From NCBI RefSeq assembly GCF_003390915.1, contig NZ_QMEM01000009.1:86133-150132 (forward strand): a stretch of DNA of 64,000 nt. The letters are read 5' to 3'. Shown here piece after piece: positions 57,035 through 64,000 of this stretch; position 1 is the stretch's first letter; every line of letters begins with the position of its first letter. Source of the DNA: Lewinella sp. IMCC34183 (GTDB lineage: Bacteria; Bacteroidota; Bacteroidia; Chitinophagales; Saprospiraceae). The position numbers and the translations under genes are program-made. The notes beneath the pieces are model-generated. The model had not been told where the DNA came from. It worked only from the letters and a program-made list of their open reading frames with translations, and did not search any database.

Positions 57035-59317
57035 TTGCGCCCCCTACCCTTCCTGCTGACTGTCCTGCTCTGCCTTCCGGTCCTGGCCGGGCGTGCCCAG
57101 CTGTCGTTGGAGCCGGCACCGGGCTTCTTCCAGACGGACCAGGACGTTCGCGTAGCGGGCGCGGCCGCAGGTGCAACGTACTTTACCACGGACGGCAGCA
57201 CCCCTACCCTGCGCTCGCGCCGGTACACGGGTGAGCCGATCCGGATCGGGCGCACGGCGGTGGTGCGGGTGGCCGTCCTGCGCGATACGGGCCGGGTGGC
57301 GGAGGCCGCCGGCACCTACCTGATCGACGAACCGCGCAGCCCCCTGCTCACCCTTTCCGTAGGTATCGACCCCTGGCGGCTCTTTCACCCCCGGACCGGC
57401 TGGTTCGAGCGGGGCGAGGATCCCGACCGCCCCAACTGGGAAACCCACCGCGAGCATGAGGCACGGGTGGAAATTTTCGCTTCCGACGGCCGCACGTTGC
57501 ATCGCGGCCCCATGAGCTTCCGCCTGTTTGGCGGAACGAGCCGGTCGCACCCCCAAAAGTCCTTCTCGCTGTCCGCCCGTAAGCGTGACGGTTACCCTCG
57601 GGTGGAGGCTCCCCTCTTCGGTCCGGACGCACCGGATGACTTTCGCTTCCTGGTAGTGCGCAACGGTGGCTCCGACTGGGGGCGCAGCTACCTGCGCGAC
57701 GCCCTGCTGACGGGGCTGCTCGTGGATCCGAGCTGGGACCTGGATAAGCAGGCGGCCCGCCCGGTCCGGGTCTATCTCAACGGCCGCTACTGGGGCCTGT
57801 ACCACCTGCGGGAGAAGATCAACCCCCGCTTCCTGGCCGACCACCACCCCGGGGTCGACAAGGACTCCCTCAGCCTACTCGAACACGCGTTCACCGCCAA
57901 GCACGGGACCACCGACGCCTACGGTCGGCTGCTAGACTACATCAGAGAACACGACCTGAGCGACGCCGGGGCTTACGCGGAAGTGGGCCGGCAGATGGAT
58001 ATCGACAACTTTCAGCGCCTGCAGATCGCCCAGACCTACTTCGACAACCGGGATGCCGGGGGCAATATCCGCTACTGGCGGCCCGACGGCCCCGGGCAGC
58101 GTTTCCGCTGGATCCTCTACGACGTCGACCAGGGGTTCGGGCTGCACCGCGATACCGGGTGGACGGCCAATACCCTGGAAACCTTCATGGCAGCCGACGG
58201 GCCGGCATGGCCCAATCCGCCCTGGTCCACGCTGATTCAGCGCAGTCTCCTCAAGAACCCCGGCTATCGACGGAATTTCGTAAACCGTACCCTGGATTAC
58301 CTCCATACCGATTTCAGTGCCGAGGCCGTTACCGAGCGCATCGATGCCCTAGCAGCCGGGATCGAGCCGGAAATGCCCCGCCACCTGGAGCGGTGGGAGC
58401 AGCGGGAACCACGCTGGCGGTATCACGTCGACCAGTTGCGGCGGTTTGCGCTCTACCGGCCGCGTTACCTGCGGGAACACCTGCGCGCCATATTCCGGGG
58501 GGGTGCGGACCGGGCGGTCGGGCTTTCCGCAAGTCTGGGCGGCTACGTGGTACTCAACGATAACCTGCAGGTAGGTACGGACGGAATCAGTGGCAATTAC
58601 TTTTCGCGCTACCCCTTGCACCTGCAGGCCGTGGCCGAACCCGGCTTTCGCTTTACCGGCTGGGAGGGCGTGGATACCGGGAAAGCCAGCTTCGACCTCG
58701 ACCTGACGGAGGCCGGCCCTTACCGGCTCAGGGCCACCTTCGAGCCCGCCCGCCACCCGGCCGCCGACCAGATCATCATCAACGAAGTGAGCCCCCGCAA
58801 CCGCGTCACCGGGGACTGGCTGGAGCTGCACAACCGCGGCGAGACCACCGTCGACCTCACCGGCTGGTTCCTGATCGACGCGAGCGACCGACGCTACGCA
58901 CTGCCGCCCGCCCGGCTTCGCCGGGGGGCCTACCTCGTCGTCTGTGAGGACCGCGAACGGTTCCAGCGCGTATACCCGCAGATCCCCGACGTGGTGGGTG
59001 ACCTGCCCTTCGGACTTAACCGAATCTCGGACCGTATCGGGCTGTATGCCGCCGACGGAAGCTACGTCAACGCGATCAGCTACCAGCTCGGGGAGACCGC
59101 CGATACGGTATTCACCTACGCGCTGGCCCTTCCGGGGCTCGACAACGGGCGCCGGGAGCACTGGGTCCGGGAGGCCTCCTCCGGAACGCCCGGGACGGCC
59201 AACCCCGAGCACCTGCAGTCGTCGGTCATGACCCGCCAGCGCTTCTGGCTGCGGGTAGGCGTCGGCGTGGCCCTGCTGGTCCTGGTAGGTGCCGTGCGCG
59301 TGTGGCGGGAAGCGTAG
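57035..59317 (+). CDS. CotH-kinase-domain surface protein with lamin-tail domain and C-terminal membrane anchor
   Basis: About 760 residues from a TTG at 57035, signal MRPLPFLLTVLLCLPVLAGRA. Domains in order: a chitobiase-C-terminal-like Ig module (GATYFTTDGSTPTL, about 35-90), a CotH kinase domain (about 100-460, with FRLFGGTSRSHPQKSFSL, YWGLYHLREKINPRF and WILYDVDQGFGL, the Mg/ATP-binding Asp region), an InlB-repeat-like segment (GYRFTGW-like), a lamin-tail domain (IIINEVSPRNRVTGDWLELHNRGETTVDLTGWFLID), and a final membrane helix (WLRVGVGVALLVLVGAVRVW). CotH proteins phosphorylate serines on surface proteins. The start is uncertain, because longer upstream frames overlap the epimerase gene. 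Confidence 0.82.
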   Translation: MRPLPFLLTVLLCLPVLAGRAQLSLEPAPGFFQTDQDVRVAGAAAGATYFTTDGSTPTLRSRRYTGEPIRIGRTAVVRVAVLRDTGRVAEAAGTYLIDEPRSPLLTLSVGIDPWRLFHPRTGWFERGEDPDRPNWETHREHEARVEIFASDGRTLHRGPMSFRLFGGTSRSHPQKSFSLSARKRDGYPRVEAPLFGPDAPDDFRFLVVRNGGSDWGRSYLRDALLTGLLVDPSWDLDKQAARPVRVYLNGRYWGLYHLREKINPRFLADHHPGVDKDSLSLLEHAFTAKHGTTDAYGRLLDYIREHDLSDAGAYAEVGRQMDIDNFQRLQIAQTYFDNRDAGGNIRYWRPDGPGQRFRWILYDVDQGFGLHRDTGWTANTLETFMAADGPAWPNPPWSTLIQRSLLKNPGYRRNFVNRTLDYLHTDFSAEAVTERIDALAAGIEPEMPRHLERWEQREPRWRYHVDQLRRFALYRPRYLREHLRAIFRGGADRAVGLSASLGGYVVLNDNLQVGTDGISGNYFSRYPLHLQAVAEPGFRFTGWEGVDTGKASFDLDLTEAGPYRLRATFEPARHPAADQIIINEVSPRNRVTGDWLELHNRGETTVDLTGWFLIDASDRRYALPPARLRRGAYLVVCEDRERFQRVYPQIPDVVGDLPFGLNRISDRIGLYAADGSYVNAISYQLGETADTVFTYALALPGLDNGRREHWVREASSGTPGTANPEHLQSSVMTRQRFWLRVGVGVALLVLVGAVRVWREA

Positions 59318-59336
59318 GCGGAGTGGGCGGGGACGC

Positions 59337-59343
59337 TATCTTG
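59337..59343 (+). promoter_or_regulatory. -7-like element (TATCTTG) directly before rlmB
   Basis: TATCTTG-CGGC-ATG, one T short of the consensus and with the same four-base spacing as at 18947 and 22651. Confidence 0.45.
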
Positions 59344-59347
59344 CGGC

Positions 59348-60106
59348 ATGAAACAACGCGACGACCTGATCTACGGCCGACACCCCGTACTGGAAGCCCT
59401 GGAGGCCGGGCAACCGGTGGACAAGGTGTACCTGCAGCAGGGCACCCGGGGCGACTTCGAAAAGGAGCTGCGCCAGAGCTGTAAACAACACGGGGTGCCG
59501 ATGACGATCATCCCCCAGGCCAAACTGCAGCGCATGGTGCGCGGCAATCACCAGGGGGTCGTAGCCCAGCTGGCCGCCGCCCGCTACCAGGCCGTGGCGG
59601 ACGTGCTGCCCCAGATCTACGAGCGGGGAGAGACGCCGCTACTGCTGCTCCTTGACGGCGTAACCGACGTGCGCAACCTCGGCGCCATCGCCCGCTCGGC
59701 CGAAGTGTGCGGGGCCCATACCCTCATCATCCCCCAGAAAAACAGCGCCGGCCTCACCGCCGACGCCGTGAAGAGCAGTGCCGGAGCCCTGAGCCGGCTA
59801 CCCGTATGCCGGGAGAAGAGCCTGGTGAATACCGTCCAGGAACTCCAGCTCAGCGGGGTACGGGTGATCGCCAGCGACCTGGCGGCCGACCGCTACCTCC
59901 ACGAGATCGATTTGAGCGGTCCCCTCTGCATCGTCCTGGGCGCGGAAGACGAAGGCATCAGTACCGGCGTGGCGCGGGCGGCCGACGTCACCTTCCGCAT
60001 CCCGCAGGCCGGAACCCTCAACAGCTTCAACGTATCGGTGGCCGCCGGAATCCTCCTTTTCGAGGCCATGACCGCCCGGCGCCAGGCTGCGGAAGAGCAA
60101 CAGTAG
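59348..60106 (+). CDS. rlmB: 23S rRNA (guanosine-2'-O-)-methyltransferase RlmB / TrmH family
   Basis: A 252-residue SpoU-class enzyme. The N-terminal substrate-binding domain begins LIYGRHPVLEALEAGQPVDKVYLQQG. The knotted methyltransferase domain has VRNLGAIARSAEVCGAHTLIIPQKNSAGL, LCIVLGAEDEGIS and FRIPQAGTLNSFNVSVAAGILLFE. It should transfer a methyl group from SAM to the 2'-OH of a G in 23S rRNA. A tRNA target is possible in this family. It precedes recG by 56 bases on the same strand. Confidence 0.94.
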   Translation: MKQRDDLIYGRHPVLEALEAGQPVDKVYLQQGTRGDFEKELRQSCKQHGVPMTIIPQAKLQRMVRGNHQGVVAQLAAARYQAVADVLPQIYERGETPLLLLLDGVTDVRNLGAIARSAEVCGAHTLIIPQKNSAGLTADAVKSSAGALSRLPVCREKSLVNTVQELQLSGVRVIASDLAADRYLHEIDLSGPLCIVLGAEDEGISTGVARAADVTFRIPQAGTLNSFNVSVAAGILLFEAMTARRQAAEEQQ

Positions 60107-60162
60107 GGCTTTGCGACGCGCCGCCGGCAGCGTATATTTACCGCAAATTGTTTTAAAAAGCA

Positions 60163-62292
60163 ATGGCTACGCCCACCCAAAAGGCAGGACTTCTCGACCG
60201 CAGCATTGCCCACCTCCGGGGAATAGGGCCGGCCAAGGCCGAGTTGATGGCCAAGGAATTGTCCATCTTCAGCCTCGGCGACCTCCTTTATAGCTACCCT
60301 TTCCGATACGTCGACCGTACGCAGTTTCACCGCATTATCGACATTCTACCCGACCAGGGAAACGTGCAGGTGCGGGGAAAACTCGTCACGCTGACCAGCC
60401 GCGGCGAGAACCGCAAGAAGCGCCTGATCGGCCGGCTGCGCGACGAGAGCGGCGCCGCCCTCGAACTGGTCTGGTTCCGGGGCGTCCACTACCTCGATCG
60501 GAAATACCAGGTGGGCGAAGAGTACATCTGCTACGGTAAGGTGGAAGAATTCAACGGACGACTCAGCATCACCCACCCCGAGATGGAACCCGCGCGGGAA
60601 GCGGTGCAAGACGGTGCCGCTACCTTCGAGCCCGTCTACACCAGCACCGAAAAGCTCAACAAGCGGGGACTGGACGAGCGCGGCCGCCGCAAGCTCATCC
60701 GCAGCATCCTGGACCAGCTGTCGCCGGCCGACCTGCCGGATATGCTGCCGTCCTACCTTTGCGAGGAGCTTCGCCTGATCTCCCACTACGACGCCGTGCG
60801 GGCCATTCACCTGCCGGCCAACCAGATGGAACTCGACGCGGCCCGTCGCCGCCTCAAGTTCGAGGAGCTCTTCCTGCTGCAACTGCGGCTGCTGCAGCTG
60901 AAGGTGAGTCGCGAGGCCCAGGTAGCCGGTTATGCCTTCGGGCAGATCGGAAAATACTTCAACACCTTCTACCGGGATCACCTCCCCTTCACCCTTACGG
61001 GAGCCCAGAAGCGGGTGCTACGGGAAATCCGTTCGGACCTCGGGCGCGGGATACAGATGAACCGCCTCCTGCAGGGAGACGTGGGGTCCGGCAAGACCAT
61101 GGTTGGCCTGATGTCGATGCTCATGGCCCTCGACAACGGATTTCAGGCCTGCATGATGGCCCCGACGGAGATCCTGGCCTACCAGCATTACGAATCGCTG
61201 AAGGAGTACCTGGAAGGGATGGACGTCCGCGTGGCGTTTCTGTCGGGCAACGTAAAGGGAAAGGCCCGCAAGGCCCTGCTGGACGACCTGGCGGAGGGAA
61301 AGATCCACTTCCTGGTGGGTACCCACGCCCTCATCGAGCCGCCGGTGGTCTTTCAGAACCTGGGGCTGGCCATCATCGACGAACAGCACCGCTTCGGCGT
61401 CAAGCAGCGGGCCAAACTGTGGCGCAAGAATGCCCCCTACCCTCCCCACGTGCTCGTCATGACGGCGACCCCCATCCCCCGGACGCTGGCGATGACCGCC
61501 TACGGTGACCTGGACGTGAGCGTGATCGACGAGCTTCCCCCGGGGCGCACGCCCATCAAGACGGTGCACTTCACGGAGCACCGGCGCGAGCGGGTATTCG
61601 GACGCATCCGGGAGGAGATCGCCAAGGGCCGGCAGGCCTACGTGGTCTACCCCCTGATCGAGGAAAACGAAAAGCTCGACCTGCTCGCGCTCGAAGCTGC
61701 CTACGATGAGATGCTGCATAAGTTTCCGCGGCCGGACTATCAGATCAGCGTCGTCCATGGACGGATGAAGCCGGCCGACAAGGACTACGAGATGGCCCGC
61801 TTCAAAAACGGGGAGACACAGATCATGATGGCAACCACCGTGATCGAGGTAGGGGTGAACGTGCCCAACGCTACCATCATGGTGATCGTCCACACGGAGC
61901 GCTTCGGCCTGAGCCAGCTTCACCAGCTGCGGGGCCGCGTGGGCCGGGGTGCCGAGGAAAGCTTCTGCATCCTGCAATCCAGCGTGAAGCTCAGTAAGGA
62001 GAGCCGGCAGCGAATCGATACGATGGTGGAGACCACCGATGGATTCAAGATCGCCGAAGCGGACCTCCGCCTGCGGGGACCGGGTATGATCGACGGTACC
62101 CAGCAGAGCGGCGTACTGCAGATGCGGATTGCCGACCTGGCGCAGGACGGCAAAATACTGGCCGCCGCCCGCGAGCGCGCAATCACCCTGCTCAAGACCG
62201 ATCCGGAGCTTCAGCGCCCGGACCACCGCATCTTGGCCCGCTACCTTGACAAGCACTTCAAGACGATCAAGGGCTGGAGCCTTATTTCCTGA
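60163..62292 (+). CDS. recG: ATP-dependent DNA helicase RecG
   Basis: A 709-residue branch-migration helicase that regresses stalled forks. The N-terminal wedge/OB domain (about 1-190) begins LRGIGPAKAELMAKELSIFSLGDLLYSYPFRYVDRT. The helicase core has GDVGSGKTMV (Walker A), MAPTEILAYQHY, IIDEQHRFGVKQR (DExH), TATPIPRTLA, STVIEVGVNVPNA-like ATTVIEVGVNVPNAT and QLRGRVGRG. The RecG-specific C-terminal hook LRLRGPGMIDGTQQSG is present. It is followed by a terminator. Confidence 0.97.
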   Translation: MATPTQKAGLLDRSIAHLRGIGPAKAELMAKELSIFSLGDLLYSYPFRYVDRTQFHRIIDILPDQGNVQVRGKLVTLTSRGENRKKRLIGRLRDESGAALELVWFRGVHYLDRKYQVGEEYICYGKVEEFNGRLSITHPEMEPAREAVQDGAATFEPVYTSTEKLNKRGLDERGRRKLIRSILDQLSPADLPDMLPSYLCEELRLISHYDAVRAIHLPANQMELDAARRRLKFEELFLLQLRLLQLKVSREAQVAGYAFGQIGKYFNTFYRDHLPFTLTGAQKRVLREIRSDLGRGIQMNRLLQGDVGSGKTMVGLMSMLMALDNGFQACMMAPTEILAYQHYESLKEYLEGMDVRVAFLSGNVKGKARKALLDDLAEGKIHFLVGTHALIEPPVVFQNLGLAIIDEQHRFGVKQRAKLWRKNAPYPPHVLVMTATPIPRTLAMTAYGDLDVSVIDELPPGRTPIKTVHFTEHRRERVFGRIREEIAKGRQAYVVYPLIEENEKLDLLALEAAYDEMLHKFPRPDYQISVVHGRMKPADKDYEMARFKNGETQIMMATTVIEVGVNVPNATIMVIVHTERFGLSQLHQLRGRVGRGAEESFCILQSSVKLSKESRQRIDTMVETTDGFKIAEADLRLRGPGMIDGTQQSGVLQMRIADLAQDGKILAAARERAITLLKTDPELQRPDHRILARYLDKHFKTIKGWSLIS

Positions 62293-62311
62293 TGCGTTCC
62301 GCCAAATTAAA

Positions 62312-62342
62312 AAGGCCCGGAAAGATGATCTTTCCGGGCCTT
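62312..62342. terminator. Bidirectional terminator between recG and the T9SS cargo gene
   Basis: A perfect 13-bp stem (AAGGCCCGGAAAG, 62312-62324, with 62330-62342) and a 5-base loop. It is preceded by AAAAA and followed by TCGTTTT, between converging genes. Confidence 0.88.
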
Positions 62343-62371
62343 CGTTTTGCGGTAAGCTGCTGGCGCGGGGC

Positions 62372-64000
62372 CTACTGCAGCTTGACGAACTTGCGCAGCA
62401 GTTGGCGATCGCCTTCCAGGATGCGCAGGGTGTAGGTACCCATCGGCAGTTCGGTGATGTCAAGGCCGTCCTGCAGGCTGGTCGCTTCCTTCAGGTAGTC
62501 GTACTCCCGGATCTGACGTCCGTGCAGGTCGTAGATGATCACCTTCACCCGTCCGGTATGGTCGCTCAGCAGGTTGAACTGCACGCGGTCGACGGCGGGG
62601 TTGGGGAACAGCTCCACGGTAGGCTCGGTAGACAACTGGAAACTGGCGGTGGGCGAAAGTCCCGATTCAGTAGTGGAAGTATCCTCTCCACCGGTCAGGT
62701 TGGGTCCGCAGTTGATTGCCTCCCCACCCTGCCCCGAAGGCAGCACTTTATTGGTCGACAGGACCAACTTGTCAAGGATGGTGTAGGCACCGCGGTTTGC
62801 GATCCGGATCGTATGGACACCCGCCGTAAGAGCGAACGTCTTGTCGATTCCGTTGTCGTTCACCTTGATCCACTGGAGGGCCGACGTGGTGATGGGGGTT
62901 CCACCGACAAACTTGGAGAAATTCATCCAGGGGGAATCATCAATCTGTACCCAGAAGGAGGGGAACCCTCCGGTCTTCCACGCATGCATGCGGAAGAACA
63001 GGTGGTAGGTACCGTCCTCGAGTACATCAACGGTCGTGCTGATCTGGGCACCCGGAACGGTCGCCGTCGGCGCGTTCAGGTGATCTTGACCACTATACAT
63101 CACGTATGCTCCCTTGGAAGCGCTGGTGGCTGCACTTTCGGCCCAGCCTAATGTCAGGGTGGCACACTCGCCTTCCAGCCAGTAGTTGCCATCGGTAACT
63201 ACGGGAGTCTGGCAGGCGTCGCCTACTCCGTCACCATCCGAATCGAGCTGATCGGGATTGTAGGTATCCGGGCAGTTGTCGCCGAAGGAAGTGACGTAAC
63301 CCACCGGCTGCGTACAGGCAAACTTGCCCGAGCCGGAGTCGCCGATGTTATCGCCGTCAGCGTCCTCATAGTACATGGTCTGGTAAACCACCGTAGGATC
63401 GAGGGGAGCGCAGTCGTAGATATCGGGCGTACCGTCATTGTCGTCATCGTCGTCGCAGGCGTTGCCTATTCCGTCACCGTCGGTATCGGTCAGGTCCTGG
63501 GAGTTCACCTCGGGACAGTTATCGAGCGCGTTGGCTACGAAACCTTCCGGTGCCACGCATGCCATGACCGTCGTATCGGGCGTACCGTATCCGTCACCGT
63601 CGCCGTCTGCGTAGAAGGTCGTCAGTTCCTGGTCGGCATTGGCTACCGTGGGGCAGTTATCCTCGTCGTCGGGGATTCCGTCGCCATCGGTATCTACAAC
63701 GGCCGGCTCGGTAACGGTCACCGTTACGGTTTCCGTACCCGCAGCTCCGTCGTCGTCGGTAACGGTCAGGACCACATCGTAAGCGCCCGGTTCGGTGAAG
63801 GTCACCTCATCCGTCGCGATGGTGGACGTGCCGCCGGGGTAGCTCCACAGGTAGGCCGTGATGCTGCCGTCGGTGTCAGTCGAGCCCGTGGCGTCGAGGG
63901 ACACCTTCAGCGGGGCTACGCCACTGGTCGGGGTGACCAGGGCAACCGCCGTCGGGGCGACGTTGGCCGGCTCGGCGACGGTCACCGTAACGGTTTCCGT
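62372..64000 (-). CDS. T9SS-sorted surface protein with PKD domains and Ca-binding TSP3 repeats (5' end outside window)
   Basis: The last 543 residues of a secreted protein, open to the window edge. In order: the end of one PKD-like repeat (TVTVTVAEP), a complete PKD domain (APTAVALVTPTSGVAPLKVSLDATGS...), thrombospondin type 3 calcium-binding repeats (DTDGDGIPDDEDNCP, DSDGDGVGDACQ) alternating with loops, a carbohydrate-binding-module-like beta sandwich (about 150 residues, LEGECATL...HTIRIANRG), and a type A T9SS sorting domain (VELFPNPAVDRVQFNLLSD...GTYTLRILEGDRQLLRKFVKLQ). Acidic repeats suit a calcium-rich marine setting. It is probably displayed at the surface or released to bind polysaccharide. 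Confidence 0.92.
   Translation of the reverse strand, partial: TETVTVTVAEPANVAPTAVALVTPTSGVAPLKVSLDATGSTDTDGSITAYLWSYPGGTSTIATDEVTFTEPGAYDVVLTVTDDDGAAGTETVTVTVTEPAVVDTDGDGIPDDEDNCPTVANADQELTTFYADGDGDGYGTPDTTVMACVAPEGFVANALDNCPEVNSQDLTDTDGDGIGNACDDDDDNDGTPDIYDCAPLDPTVVYQTMYYEDADGDNIGDSGSGKFACTQPVGYVTSFGDNCPDTYNPDQLDSDGDGVGDACQTPVVTDGNYWLEGECATLTLGWAESAATSASKGAYVMYSGQDHLNAPTATVPGAQISTTVDVLEDGTYHLFFRMHAWKTGGFPSFWVQIDDSPWMNFSKFVGGTPITTSALQWIKVNDNGIDKTFALTAGVHTIRIANRGAYTILDKLVLSTNKVLPSGQGGEAINCGPNLTGGEDTSTTESGLSPTASFQLSTEPTVELFPNPAVDRVQFNLLSDHTGRVKVIIYDLHGRQIREYDYLKEATSLQDGLDITELPMGTYTLRILEGDRQLLRKFVKLQ

Noticed and set aside
61018..62463. A 481-residue minus-strand frame opposite recG
   Set aside because: It is an antisense shadow and it crosses the strong terminator at 62312-62342.

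Overview
The window is about 60% GC and carries several independent marks of the phylum Bacteroidota: a SusC/SusD outer-membrane uptake pair, secreted proteins with a C-terminal type IX secretion (T9SS) sorting domain at both edges, LytTR-type two-component signalling, TAnnTTTG -7 promoter boxes, and no convincing Shine-Dalgarno sequences. High GC, a eukaryote-like citrate synthase, glutaryl-CoA dehydrogenase and many lipoproteins suggest a Saprospiria/Lewinella-like marine bacterium. That placement is inference. Nearly everything is chromosomal core or lineage-specific sequence. I see no prophage, insertion sequence, integron or CRISPR array.

Layout. 1-4.4 kb (-): a T9SS cargo gene cut by the edge, hisA, a YciI-like gene and a LytTR regulator/LytS-type kinase pair. 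4.5-11.3 kb (+): a Spy-like protein, a large M1 peptidase lipoprotein, an SLC13 permease, tRNA-Pro (-), an ECF sigma factor with a coupled 53-residue ORF, and a ClpP paralogue. 11.3-18.2 kb (-): tonB, vanZ-like, gcvH, citrate synthase, a membrane protein, an aldo-keto reductase, an SDR-DUF2867 protein and a LolA-like carrier. 18.4-29.4 kb: marR, a LolC/E permease, a desaturase, alkaline phosphatase, dprA, tRNA-Ser with an unusual repeat array, recQ, kdsD and rpsF-rpsR-rplI. 29.5-35.7 kb: a HEAT-like protein, an M23 peptidase, an ECF sigma factor, a thioredoxin-fold/response-regulator pair, an XRE regulator and a four-gene envelope cassette. 35.7-43.3 kb (-): an AEC carrier, then susC-susD-lipoprotein-Tat-exported aminotransferase. 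43.6-64 kb: a large unknown protein, an SSS symporter, secG, an ArsR regulator, a second M23 peptidase, glutaryl-CoA dehydrogenase, an SDR, DUF2853, DUF4129-DUF4350, an epimerase, a CotH-kinase-domain protein, rlmB, recG and a second T9SS cargo gene cut by the edge.

The main functional themes are envelope construction and stress (LolA, LolC/E, SecG, two M23 peptidases, KdsD, TonB, YtxH/YqjE-like/PRC), TonB-dependent uptake, and DNA/RNA maintenance (DprA, RecQ, RecG, RlmB).

The most unusual signals are small. Two families of palindromic elements recur. One family starts exactly at the stop codon of the upstream gene, after the YciI-like gene and after rpsR. The other is present once in frame inside a histidine kinase gene and once beside the tRNA-Pro promoter. 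A GC-rich, roughly 110-bp repeat array with nested palindromes follows tRNA-Ser. A free-standing promoter-terminator pair may encode a small RNA near 48.4 kb. Other oddities are a ClpP with Asn in place of the catalytic Asp, a thioredoxin fold with WDGHG in place of WCGPC next to a single-domain response regulator, and an aminotransferase with a twin-arginine signal in a sus operon. Many starts were moved downstream of the longest open frame, because the upstream part overlapped a neighbour, terminator or promoter.
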